Below, one piece after another: positions 23,178 through 33,765 of a DNA stretch of 64,000 bases. The notes beneath the pieces are model-generated. The model ran no database searches, was not told the origin of the DNA, and saw only the letters and a list, made by a program, of their open reading frames with translations. Numbering within the stretch: position 1 is the first letter of the stretch; each line of letters begins with the position of its first letter. Position numbers and translations under genes: made by a program. The stretch is from assembly GCA_017893485.1 (NCBI GenBank), contig CM030359.1, positions 33,625,175-33,689,174 of the forward strand, given 5' to 3'. The stretch is from Hemerocallis citrina (taxonomy: Eukaryota > Streptophyta > Magnoliopsida > Asparagales > Asphodelaceae).

Positions 23178-25145
23178 CACCAAATTGAACATTACAGATT
23201 CAATTATATATTATCAAACATAAAAACCAAATTCTGGATAGCAGTAGGATGTTGTACCAAAATCAGACTTCCCATTGCTACCGAATAGAAAATATGGATC
23301 CATCAGAAGTTCCAGAAACTGGACTCCTGACCGGTTCTAATGCATATTAAAAGTCCAAATTCCGACAACAGTAGCTAGGTGAATTTCAGTGTTCTTTACA
23401 GTTTACCGTTACTGGCCGGTTATCAGTGTTAGCTAGTTCCAGTTGTAAAAGCTGTAAATATTCATTTTAAAAATCAGTAAAAATAATTTTCATTACCCTA
23501 AGCATGTTATCTATCAATCTGAAAATTATCATGGTAATATTTGATCATTAGGTCATCTAATTCATCAGCTTAACATGGTATGTGCATAAATCTGAAATTA
23601 CAGTGCAACAGCAGTAAAAAGGTCATAACTCATGCAATATAAGTCGGAATTCAAAAATCCTGGATGTTTTGGAAACTAGACACTTGGGGCTACATTTCAT
23701 ATTAAGAAATTTATTGATTTTGATGACAGTATCTAGGTTGAAATAGCACGACAATGTTTAGATTCATAGTAAATTTCAGGGTCTCAATATATTTTTCATG
23801 CATAAAATAATTAGAATGTTATGAACGATGAGATAGGGATCGACAACATAAATCACAACAAGTTACATCTATGTGAACATGATATTAATATGTGTAATGT
23901 CCATAATCTTACTAATCACAATCAACTAATATGCCAACATCAATCATATAAACAACCAACACTAGTATGCAAATCTACAATAGTTGTGTAATGTCATGAC
24001 ATGAACGCTATTCTTTTATTCAATAATTAACTACATGAATGCATGTAAGATCTCTATACATTGGAGGCAAAAGATGGCACGAAGTCAAGACTACTACTTG
24101 GATTCGCTCGTCTAAATCCGTAGTATCCCAACGATAGATAAAGTAACAGATATTCAATAATCAATATAGATCTACTTGAGGGATTCAATAAATGATCTCG
24201 AATACGATACAATACAATTCGTGAGTAAGATGGCTTGCCTTTAGAATGACGTTCGATTCGAACACTCAGAATAACGGGATGAGAATCCCGGGCGACGATC
24301 ACGGACACGGGAACACGTGCAAACCACGTGCAAGAAACCAAATCAGCAAAAGCAACTCACGACCTAGCAAAACAGCAAACACCAAAGTTGGGATTTCCTC
24401 ACATAAAACACCAAACACCGAAAGTAACCAATCCCTTCTACCCCAGAAAAGCAAACACCAGAACAATTTCTCCTTCTCCAAAACAGCAAACACACAGTCC
24501 CTCCAATCCTTTCCCTTCGTCTCCAACGCGATAGAGACAATGAGTGACGTGGAGGAGAACCAACGGCAACTGAGGCGGTCGTAACGACTGGACGACAAGC
24601 GGCGAGAGCAAGGGATGGTGCTGCGGAGGTTGGAGGGTGGCGAGATCGAGAAATCGACGACTGCAATGGTAATGGCGTCTAAAGGAGGATTGGCGGCACA
24701 GTAACCAATGGCGATGGCAGCTTTGGCATTCGGTGGTCGAAGAGAGGACGAGGATGACGAGGAGCTTGACGACGAGGGTTGAAGATGATGGTAGGGGCTC
24801 GGTGGTCGACTGTGGAGGGCGGAGAACGGAGTGCTCTGTTTTGGAAGAAAACAGAGGAGTGGATGGCGAAAAACCGATGGGTTCGGAGATGAAGAGGGAT
24901 GAGGAAGGCGGTGATGGTGGGTGAAGGCGATGAAAGGTGACAGTGGTTGAGGCGTTGGGTTGCGGGATGAAGGCGACAGGGTAGGGATGTCGACGGTGGC
25001 TCGATGGAGGCGACGGGAAGAGTAGAGGTGAGGCAAAATTGGGTTTCGACAGCGAACGGGGAAGAGGAGAGGATGACGGAGGGTGAGGACTGGGTGACTG
25101 GATCGATGGGGTAGAGAAGTAATGGAGGCGGCAATGGGTTTTCGG
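23178..25145 (-). mobile_element. Family 1 LTR, inner part
   Basis: On the minus strand it matches the inner part of the other minus-strand family 1 LTRs: the stretch with TTCTGGATAGC/TTTGGACAG, the conserved ACGGGAT-GAG-ATCCCGGGCGACG element (24275 here, 30070 there) and the C-rich block (minus strand) at about 24300-25140. Frames of up to 322 codons cross the C-rich block (24299-25267), but they are Ser/Pro/His-rich, overlap each other in all three frames and share no conserved protein, so I do not call genes. Confidence 0.6.
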
Positions 25146-25559
25146 CAGTGCCGGCCCTGAGTTACCGGGGGCCCGAGACGAACTCCCGAAATGGGGCTCC
25201 CCATAAACAAAAATAAAATAAAATAAAATAAAATAAAATAAATAAAATGTATACAAAAAATTTGCACATTGTTAAAAGCAAAATATGCAAAATATATATA
25301 AAAAATTTTAAATCACTCAAATTTAAAGTCACAAATTCAATTCAAGTTTTAAAGTATAAACCCAAATAATCTTCAAAAAAAATAAAATTAGAGGCTCAAA
25401 TAGTTAATTTTGGGCCCCTAATTATAGTATTTTTCTTTTACGCGCAAAATACGTGCCTATATTTACAAGTGAATTACAAATTTGGGGCCCCTAAAATTGC
25501 GAAAACGTCAGGGGCCTGTGGCGGCCGCCTCACCCGCTTCAAGGGTGGGGTCGGCCCTG
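25146..25559. mobile_element. hAT-like non-autonomous element (414 bp) with perfect 8-bp target duplication
   Basis: It starts CAGTGCCGGCCCTGAG and ends GGTCGGCCCTG, is in opposite orientation to the copy at 10804, and is flanked by GTTTTCGG at 25138-25145 and again at 25560-25567. It shares the TTTTATTTTATTTTATT tract, the GGGCCCC boxes and GCGGCCGCCTCACCCGCTTC with that copy. The exact duplication means a clean and fairly young insertion into family 1 LTR sequence. Confidence 0.9.
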
Positions 25560-25632
25560 GTTTTCGGTGGAGCCACTTCATTGCAGCCACTTTATTGGCT
25601 ATAATTAATCTGTTACTGTCAATCAAACATTG

Positions 25633-25669
<37 letters not shown>
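25560..25669. repeat. Segment shared with 3969-4030, then (AC)n
   Basis: After the hAT target duplication comes the same roughly 65-base block as at 3969, then an (AC)n run from about 25633 to 25664 and TATA before the MITE. The microsatellite type differs from the (AT)n at the first locus. Confidence 0.75.
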
Positions 25670-25984
25670 GGCAAATGCTCCATTGAAAACGGGTTTGTTT
25701 TCACGGGTTGGAAAACACGAATCTGAGCCATTAGATCGCTCATGATCTAGATCAGCGGCTCAGATCACCCCCGCCCATCACCCAATATGACTTAAGTGGC
25801 GGAGGGTTATTTTGGAAATTTCGTCCCAAATAACTCTTCGCCTGAATCGTTCTGAAAAAAATGATATAACCTAGGTCGTTGTTGGGAACAACGGCCTAGG
25901 TTATAAAAAATTGAATCATAGACCGTTGTTTGGAACAACAGCCTTGTTCTCAATTTTTATAATCTAGGCCGTTGTTCCCAACAA
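25670..25984. mobile_element. Half copy of the 4103-4767 MITE
   Basis: It begins GGCAAATGCTCCATTG and matches the left half of the first MITE through the CCTAGG hairpins, stopping near 25984 within GTTGTTCCCAACAA. The sequence passes straight into a family 2 LTR. The second arm is absent, and so is the first part of that LTR, so one deletion probably removed both. Confidence 0.75.
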
Positions 25985-26100
25985 TTGAGTTGAGGGGTGG
26001 TTATGAGATCATGGAAGTTGCTACAACTTCCCAACTTATCTTAGTCCTTGATCTCCAACTCCTAGATTAATCCTATCCATCTATTCTCATCCTAAAAGTG

Positions 26101-26108
26101 TATAAATA
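26101..26108 (+). promoter_or_regulatory. TATA box of family 2 LTR
   Basis: TATAAATACCCCTAG with the same flanks as at 5728; 58 bases further on is TTAAGAGAGAAAAGACT, probably in the transcript leader. Confidence 0.6.
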
Positions 26109-27044
26109 CCCCTAGTTTCTTCTCATTTGTACACTACAAATTATTAAGAGAGAAAAGACTAAGTGAGAAAAGATTGAGAAGTGTTAGTGAGTAAAAGATT
26201 AGAGTGTGTTTGTGTGCGTGTTTCCTCAAGTGAAGACCGGCTAGCATCCAAGGAGAATAGGTGGGCTCGGGTTGTACCAAGGAGCAAGGAAGAGGAGCAT
26301 TTTCCAACGCAATCTAGGAGGAGAAGGCTACTTTCTTGCATTCTAGGAGACTCTAGGAACGTTTCATTTGGTTTTCTCCAAAAAGGTGGGTGTTTCTCAT
26401 ACTTCTAGAACTAGATACCATGCTAGGGATGATTTAATAAAATTATTAGGAAGCAACTAGTTGAAATTGGAACCATGCTTGTTTAATTAAAAGTGGAGTG
26501 GTAACTTAGAGAATGTTTGATGGATTGATTGCTAATGAATAAATTGGGAATTAAAGTGCTAGAAATCACCATATGTTGTGCTACATGAATATTATGGTAA
26601 AATTTGTGCTTATGAGACAACTAGTTGAATTAAAATGCTTTTGTGTAATTGATTGCTTAAAATTAAGTTTCCTTGTCATAGAAAGAGGAGAAATTGTCTC
26701 TAAATTATTGTAGGTGGTTAATGAATAAGAGAACAATGAAATATAGTATTGGTGGAAATTTAACTCTAAGTTATAAGAAAATATGATGCTTGTTCTCAAT
26801 GTCGAAATTATGGAGATTATACACAAATTAGGGCCAAAATACATGGTTTATAAAGTAAATAATGATTATAAAAATATTGGGTTGCTGTAATTTTATGTAT
26901 GTTGTAATTTGGAAAATTTTGCTTTCAAAGGAGAAGAAAAAGAAACAAAATCATTTTGGGAATTATGAAAAAAATTTAGAAATGAACTGAGAATTAGATC
27001 AAACCCAACCCTAATTAGTTGTGAGACAATCCGGTCACTTAGAC

Positions 27045-27130
27045 CATTTGGTCGAAGGGCATTTGGGCGCTACTATAGCACGGGAGGGGGTTGGCTCTGG
27101 TCTCGGGTTCGACACAGGGTGGGAGCTTTT
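27045..27130 (+). repeat. tRNA-like SINE head (first of two)
   Basis: GGGTTCGACAC (27105-27115) fits a pol III B box, and TTTGGTCGAAGGG near 27047 could be a poor A box. T-rich sequence follows. It is probably an old SINE or tRNA-derived fragment inside the LTR. No cloverleaf is evident. Confidence 0.4.
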
Positions 27131-27204
27131 ATTTATTTTTTATTTTGAAAAATCCCGAACACCCGAGAGTTAATACACATGGATAATAATCCATACCATA
27201 TCGT

Positions 27205-27290
27205 TTCGGTGCTTTGGCGCAGTGGTCTTGGGGGGTGCCCACGCGGCTGCTGTTTGTGGGTTCGAATCTGGATAGGGGCTTTAGTTTAAA
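27205..27290 (+). repeat. tRNA-like SINE head (second of two)
   Basis: TTGGCGCAGTGG (27214-27225) fits an A box and GGTTCGAATCT (27259-27269) fits a B box, 34 bases apart as in a tRNA-derived promoter. A TTTAG, T-rich tail follows. A full tRNA fold and a CCA-ready acceptor stem are not visible, so a SINE head is more likely than a tRNA gene. Confidence 0.55.
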
Positions 27291-28872
27291 AGTTGGTTTT
27301 GGGGAAAATTAATATTATTTTGAGTTTTAAAATAATTTAAAATTGAGGGAAAATATGGGGAAAATTACTAAAATTATTTAGACTTCATGAGATAATTTTT
27401 ATGACTATTGGTGTAGTATAATTGAGAATTTGAGACTATTAGCAAAAAAGGACTTGTTTTAATTTGTCTTTTGGATAAAGAAAAAAATAATTGGGTTGTT
27501 TTCAGGAGTTTAAAAATGAGGATTAGTAATAGGAAAATTTGCAAGTGTAAATTGTGAAATTAATTGAAATTACAAATTGTAAAAATTAGTATGGATTGAA
27601 ATAATAATAAGAGATTTGTGGAAAGAATGAACTATTGATTATGACAAGTTGAACTTATTATTTATGCATGAGATTGTGTATGAAATTGAAATTGAATGAC
27701 TTGATGAATTATGAAAGGATATGAATATACATGAATGCTATGAACAAGAAATGAACTTTTTGTTAATCATCATGAAAAAAAAGAGAACTTATGAGTATGA
27801 AAAAAACTCAATGTTGTAATTATGAGTTGAAATTAAGAACTAGAGTATAGCTAAGCCTTATACCGGCAATAAAAGAAAGGTTGAAATGATATTTGAAATG
27901 AAACGACCAAGGTTTGGGTCAGGTGAAATGAATGAATAAGACCGGTATAGTGGGAGTGCTAATCCTAAGGGATTGATTTTGTTCATGATTCAATTAAATT
28001 AAGGACTAGATACATAGTGAAGATGTGATGAAAGTAAGAGAAAAACATTGAGTATGAGGACCATTGGATTGGCGGCGTGAGAGTATTCACAGGATGTCCC
28101 ATGATGCGTCATGATAGGGCATGGATACTGCTCCAGAGTACCATCCCGGTGGTGACGCTCGTGGGGTGTTTGGTGACTGCGGGTAGTGTCATGTCTATGG
28201 TAGGAGCTGAATTACCACAGGATGCCTGCATGATGAGTCATGTGTCAGTGCGTTGGGATTCCCTCCAGGGTGCCTAGACATGAGTTCGTAGGTCATAGAA
28301 TATCTAGGATACATACCGTAGTTACAGTAGTAGATTAAGTCATGGCGAGGGATTGAACTCTACAAGATGAAAAACGGTTAAGGGCTTGCCCTCGGACCTA
28401 TGTAGTTTGGACTACATAGACTTTGAACAAGTACGCATTAGTGTCATATAAACAAAAATAATTGCATTAAGGACTTAGTGCACATTCACAACACGACATC
28501 AATAGGATAGTCCCTTTAGCTTTGTTTGTGAACAAGTCTGTGGTTTGTTAAGTATTGAGAATCGTCATACTGTTTTCGGCATAGAGAGGATGGCCGTGTA
28601 TAATATTTCGTCATTTGAATGAATTGACGCGCCCACAGTTTTACATGCAGGGTAAAGATGCTTGACAAATTGAAGTATACATGCTGCTCAAAGATTGATT
28701 TAAATGTTGTTTCATGTAATTATTGTAAAATTGCTTCCGCTGTAATAATGTAAAGGTATAATGTAACTCTGATGTAAGAAATGTTTCAATTTCTTATAAA
28801 ATTGTACGAAAGAAGTGTAAAGATCCTGTGGAACTTCGAATTCAGTTGTATTTTGGAATTCGGGGTGTTACA

Positions 28873-31081
28873 ACACAAGAAGAGCTCTACCGAGTACATT
28901 TTCTGAGATTATCCACTACTAAGTCAACCCTTATTAACCCCGACTTGTTTAACATTTTATTATTTCATTCATGGTAATGCAATTGTATATATCAGAGTGT
29001 CAAAGCGATGATAGAGGTGCAACAAAATGATACAATGCATGATAGAATACAAATAATTGTAAATCTAAAAAAACAGACACAGCAGCACTAACACAGCAGT
29101 AACTCATAAACTACAACTCGGAATTCAAATCCATAAAAAGGGAAACTCAATTAGACATCCAGGGCCACAATTTATGTTTAGCAAGTTTTTATTAATTCTG
29201 AGTGTAACTAGGTCAATTATCCTAATCTTTATAGGTTAACTGTTCTGGTAGCAACTTATAGTCAAAGCTTAATGGGTGAAAACTAGGTGTCAGATCAATA
29301 TAAAAATCTACAAAAATTAGGAATGGATCTTAAGCATGTCTACTAAGTTTCTGTAGAGTTTCATGTCATTATACTACTGTTATCATGGTGTTTCAACTAA
29401 AAATTGTGTAGGTGTTTCATTAATTTTGCAATCTGAAAAGTACAGACCAGTAGTGACTAAAACTGCGATATCTCACAGCTCACAGATCGGAATCTAGATC
29501 CGTCAATTGGTCTGAAAACTAGATTCATTATGCTACAATTCTCATTTATATGGTTTTGACTGGTTCCTATTGTAACAGGGTCAAAACCTCAGTACAAAAC
29601 AGAATAGGCAGTAAGACATAACAAAGGCCATTATACAAATTTATCAAAGTGAATAATCAACATGTTCTAGTTATCATGCAATGCATTAACATTAATGTAC
29701 AGCAAGTTGAGGTAAAATTCTACTGTATATAAGGCAAGATTATAATGTCACGATTCAATTCTTGAGATCTCAATCAATCAACATGTATTCATATCATAGT
29801 ATTTTTCTCATATGCAAATTCTAGTTAATTTGTTCATGTCGTGTGTGCATGTAAGTTTGGGTTTGAATTAATGGATATTGGCATGAGTCAAGGATACTTC
29901 GGGTTAGCTCGTGTAAACCCTAGATATCCCCAACGAAAAGTATACAAAGCAAAGTTAAGATAATCGAAGTGGAACTACTTGCGGAGAAGATCAAAATCTT
30001 GAACTAGAAAAATAAACCGAGTTCAAGTGGAGTTGACTTTTATGTGAGAGATCCGAATAAGCAAAAAGGAATAACGGGATCAGAATCCCGGGCGACGCTC
30101 CAAAATACGTGCGAGTCACATACAAAAATACCCAAACAATGATACCAAAACAGCAACCAACAGCAAAGTAACTCCACACCGGATCGGCCAAAATAGCAAA
30201 CAGCGGATGGGATCTTATGTGCCAAAATAGCAAACACTGTAATTGGCCAATGGGATCTCGTCTCCTACCTTTTGACAGAGAGAGAGAGAGAACGGGCGGT
30301 ACTCTGATGACTGGGGATGGTGATGGCGTGGCACTACGATGGCAACGATGGCGGGGATGTCGCTGCAGTCGGGAAGCGACGCAACGACGGCTGACGGCGA
30401 GCTCTGTTTTCTGCTAGAAAATAGGGGAACGACGGAAAGGACGAGCTTGGACGACAACTGTGACTGCTAGGGGGAACTGTGGTGGTTGCGAGGGTGAGCA
30501 GAGGGAAAAGTCGAGGGACGGCAAGGCAATGGGTTCAGCAAAGTGGGTTCGGCATCGGGAAAAAGAGCGAGAGGTCGAAGAAGGTCAGGAAGTCAAAGGG
30601 GCGGCTCGAAGAAGGGGTGTTCGGAGGTTGGCGACGGGAGATGGGCAAAGGCGATGGGTTCGTTTGGCGGTTGGAGATGAAACAGGGAGATAGAAAGAGA
30701 CGGAATGGTAGTAGGTTTTGGGTGGTTGTGATTTTTGGGAGAGTGGGAGAAGAATTAATAATAAAATAATAGAAGTAAATCGTGGGAAGTTAAGGGATAC
30801 GGGGGATTGTGGGGGAGGAGATCTGGGTTAGTTGTTTGGGGGTATGTGGGTTTGGGTAGACTAGGATTTGGGTTCAGGATCCAATAAGGAGATGGGTTTT
30901 GGGTAGACAATAGTATGGGCTTACAATGGATTGGGCTAACAAAAGATAACAATAATAATACCAGAAAAATAAATTGAAATAGAAGGCCCACAACAAGACC
31001 AAGATCCAAAATACAATAAAATAGAAAAGAGAACACCACCAAAATACAGGAAAATCCGTACAATTGGAAACAGGGGTTACA
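28873..31081 (-). mobile_element. Family 1 LTR, 5' two kilobases (minus strand)
   Basis: On the minus strand it starts TGTAACCCCTGTTTCC at 31081 and passes through the C-rich block (about 30770-30250), the ACGGGAT/ATCCCGGGCGACG element at 30070 and the diverged AT-rich part with GAGTACATTTTCTGAG at 28895, equal to 33815 in the intact copy. The remaining end of the LTR is missing where the family 2 LTR ends. Frames on both strands in the C-rich block are short and unconserved. At 31082 it abuts a copia LTR. Confidence 0.65.
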
Positions 31082-31311
31082 CAAGAAGTAATTCCAGTAG
31101 GCTTTAGAGAGAGGTAGGTTCGTGGTGAGGAGTTTTATTCCTTGTATCTTTCTTTAGTTGAATAACATTTCAGTTCTTTCTACCCCGGATTAGGCGAAAG
31201 CCAAACCGGGATAAATTTGTGTGTTTTGGTGTAATCTACTATTTTGTTCGTTGTTTATTTAATTGACTCTTGCTGTTAAACTCAGCAATTTCGATTCAGA
31301 ATTCCCTAACA
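31082..31311 (-). mobile_element. Start of a copia LTR, truncated
   Basis: On the minus strand a LTR begins TGTTAGGGAATTCTG at 31311, just after a purine-rich tract (GGGAAGAAGGGG) that would be its polypurine tract. It contains a CCGGTTTGGC/GCCTAATCCGG hairpin. It is cut at 31082 by the family 1 LTR. It belongs to the copia fragment next to it. Confidence 0.5.
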
Positions 31312-31607
31312 AGCACCCCTTCTTCCCGTCATCACCGCATGATGACATTTTCAAACTGATAGAATTTCACAACTAGTTGTGTACTTGCAATTCTATGATT
31401 CCAGAGTTCCCAAAGATATTAAGTTCCTCTTCAAAAAGTTAGGAACATGCATGACCTTCTACAAATATGTGAACTAATTTCCATCAGGCATCTTCAACTC
31501 CACCGTCCCTACCCACTATGTCACAACTGTCCCTTCATTAAAGAACGACATGTTATAAATATTTTAAATAAAAAATATTTCACTCTCGGAGCAAATATGA
31601 GAAGAAC
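31312..31607 (-). pseudogene. Copia protease end / pre-integrase fragment
   Basis: The minus strand reads SHICSES near the LTR boundary, then TVELKMPDG and VPNFLKRNLISLGTLES (about 31490-31400), which is the typical junction between copia protease and the pre-integrase domain. Several stops interrupt it. The protease active site is on the far side of the inserted LTR, at 36986-37060. After this piece the rest of pol is deleted and a polypurine tract and LTR follow. Confidence 0.65.
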
Positions 31608-32002
31608 TGTCATGCCCCGCTTCTCGAAATACAGGATTACGAGCACGTAACTAAGGCTCAGCGAATGATGTGTACATCATCCATAAGCTAAAATAGATTA
31701 ACTCAACAATATGAAGTATGATCACAACCACAGATGAATAAATTATCACATAAACAATGAATAAACTTCATTAATCCATGAAATAAATCAATAAAATAAT
31801 ATCCAACATCTGGGAGAAAACAAACTTCCGGTCAAAATGTCCGGAATACAAAGTACGACAATAATAAAAATACTGGAAAGGAAATAACATGATCGAAATG
31901 ATTATAATGGACTAATAATTTAGCTCCATTCTCTAGAAGATTTGCTCACCAAGTCCTTTAGTCAAATCTCCTCCTGTTCCTAGAAGCTTATCATCTACAG
32001 TT

Positions 32003-32022
32003 GGGGGGGGGGGGGGGGGGGG
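32003..32022. repeat. G homopolymer, 20 bases
   Basis: An uninterrupted G run within the family 1 solo LTR. A shorter run of 13 is at 36273-36285 and a run of 12 C at 51759-51770 in other family 1 copies. Confidence 0.9.
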
Positions 32023-32409
32023 ATGTCCGTTAGAGCAAGTTACGGATAACAAGTTGTAAAAGAAAAGAACAAGGAAACATGATATATCAAGGAATCATGA
32101 ACCAGAACATAATCAAAGGTCAATGAAAAGGGTTGATAATAAGATCAAAAGTCTAGAATTAACGATGCAATAATCAATGACTACAATCAATAATCAAGGT
32201 CGATAACAATAACCATGATTAAAATGCATGCGTCAATCTTAAGTCTATTTCTCTTTTATTATCCTGTCTAATGCATGTAATTCTTCGTCCCATACCACAA
32301 GTTCGGTGCATATAAATTGTGATCGTTTAGACTATTTTTGTCAACTCTACAGTTCGTGTACTCGGAAATAATAATCAATAATCAATATTCAATAATCCAT
32401 AATCAATAA

Positions 32410-33765
32410 TGTAGATTCTTGATTTTGATGACTACAACACAATACACAATTGTTCTATCTTACATATCTTTTGCAGTGTGTACCAAAAGTGTTCAAAGCA
32501 ACAAAACAATGAAGGCTTATAAAAGTTCCATATCAAGCCACGAAGACAAGATCAAGACTCAAGATCAAGACACAAGTTAAAGACTTCTCAAGAGCTTCAA
32601 AAGTGTTTTATTAAATGAACATGTGTCTTGTAATTTTGTTTGTAATATTTGTGTCTTAGAATTCTTGTAAAAGCCTTGTCACACACACACTTACACATCC
32701 CCTAAATAAAAATAAAGTCTTCCAAAATCAAAATGTCAAAATGAAGCTTGTATAAGTTCAGCTGTTGAGTACCAGTCGACTTACTCTTGAGAACTGTCGA
32801 CTGTTCTAGTACGAAACTGACTGAACTCACTCAAGCTCTGACCAATCGACTCATATGGCAACCCAGTCGACTGTTCAAGTAGTTTTTGACAGTTTTCTGA
32901 AATTTAAATTTTGTTTTTCAAATTTAAATTCTTACTGCCGGTGTATGGCAGTTGGGAAACTGTTTCTCAACGTCCAAGAGAATCTAACTCTATAAATAGA
33001 GTATAAAATTCATTTGGAAAAGGTTCTTTAACTTTGTATCAAGTCATTTTGCTTTTGAGAGAAAAAGAACAAGTTTACAAAGCACTTACTTTCTTTAAGA
33101 CTTGGTTCTCTGATTTCAGTCTTGTATAACAAAGAATTCATTCTAAACTGAAGTTAGAAGTTAAGCTTTAGCCACTAAATAAAAAGCACAATCAAAACAA
33201 GGCTTTAGGTCATTCTCATATTCACTTTTCTTGTTGGTTCACTCTCGGGTTGTGAGAGTGGTCCTCTTGGTTGGAGAGTAGGACTCTACGGTGTAGAGTC
33301 AGTTTTCCTCTAGGTTGTAGAGTAAGTTTTGCTCTCTCTAGTGGTGAGAGAGGTCTACGGATTTGATATAGTTGTTTTCAAAGGCCGTAGAGTATTCTTG
33401 TAATTTTTCAAGAATAGTGGAAAATCTCAAGTGGGTTGCTTGGAGACAGGAAGTGGGTCGGGAGGACCGAACCAGGATATATCATGGTGTTTGCTATGTT
33501 GACTCTCTGTGGTTTGATTGAAAATTTCATTTTCACTGAGTTATATTGAAAATCGACCGTGCAGTCGACTAGTTTTCGCTTTAAGTCGACTTAACAGACT
33601 GGTTGCTATTCAGTTCATTTACTCTTATATTTGCACTGACAGTCAACTGATTTCTCCGATACAGTCGACTTAACAGTGGCAAAAAATTCAATTTATTATT
33701 TAATTTTTATACAACACTATTCACCCTCCCTCTAGTGTTCTTTGCCTTGCATACAGGATCCAACA
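32410..33765 (+). mobile_element. Copia solo LTR (1356 bp) with 5-bp target duplication
   Basis: It begins TGTAGATTCTTGATTTTGATG and ends GCATACAGGATCCAACA, flanked by AATAA at 32405-32409 and 33766-33770. Start and end match the LTR of the copia element at 58582-60070. It carries paired AGTCGACT sites at both ends. A TATA-like TCTATAAATAG occurs at about 32990. It lies inside the family 1 solo LTR, so it is the younger insertion. Confidence 0.9.
32774..33670. repeat. AGTCGACT pairs in the copia solo LTR
   Basis: Sites start at 32774/32795, 32844/32865, 33563/33584 and 33641/33663 (spacing 21, 21, 21, 22). Five are exact and three have one mismatch. They sit in two clusters, one near each end of the LTR, which is also how the related LTR at 58582-60070 is built. 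Confidence 0.85.

Larger units (their letters stand above)
25985..28872 (+). mobile_element. Family 2 LTR lacking its first part
   Basis: It enters at TTGAGTTGAGGGGTGGTTATG, which corresponds to about 5622 in the other copy, and runs through the TATA box, leader and AGGTGGGTGTTTC motif, a long AT-rich middle with two tRNA-like heads, the single-copy form of the tandem domain (about 28060-28280), and the CTTCCGCTGTAATAATG region, ending GAATTCGGGGTGTTACA at 28872. There is no coding region. The sequence after the end is family 1 LTR on the other strand. Confidence 0.7.

Noticed and set aside
24299..25267. Minus-strand open frame of 322 codons
   Set aside because: It is Ser/Pro/His-rich, overlaps two other long frames in the same strand, crosses a hAT element boundary and has no conserved counterpart in other family 1 copies.
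27205..27290. Functional tRNA gene
   Set aside because: Good A and B boxes, but no acceptor stem or full cloverleaf.
28876..28880. CAAGA as target duplication of the family 1 LTR at 28873-31081 (also at 31082-31086)
   Set aside because: The left end of that LTR is missing, so a duplication could not lie directly at the truncated edge; chance match.
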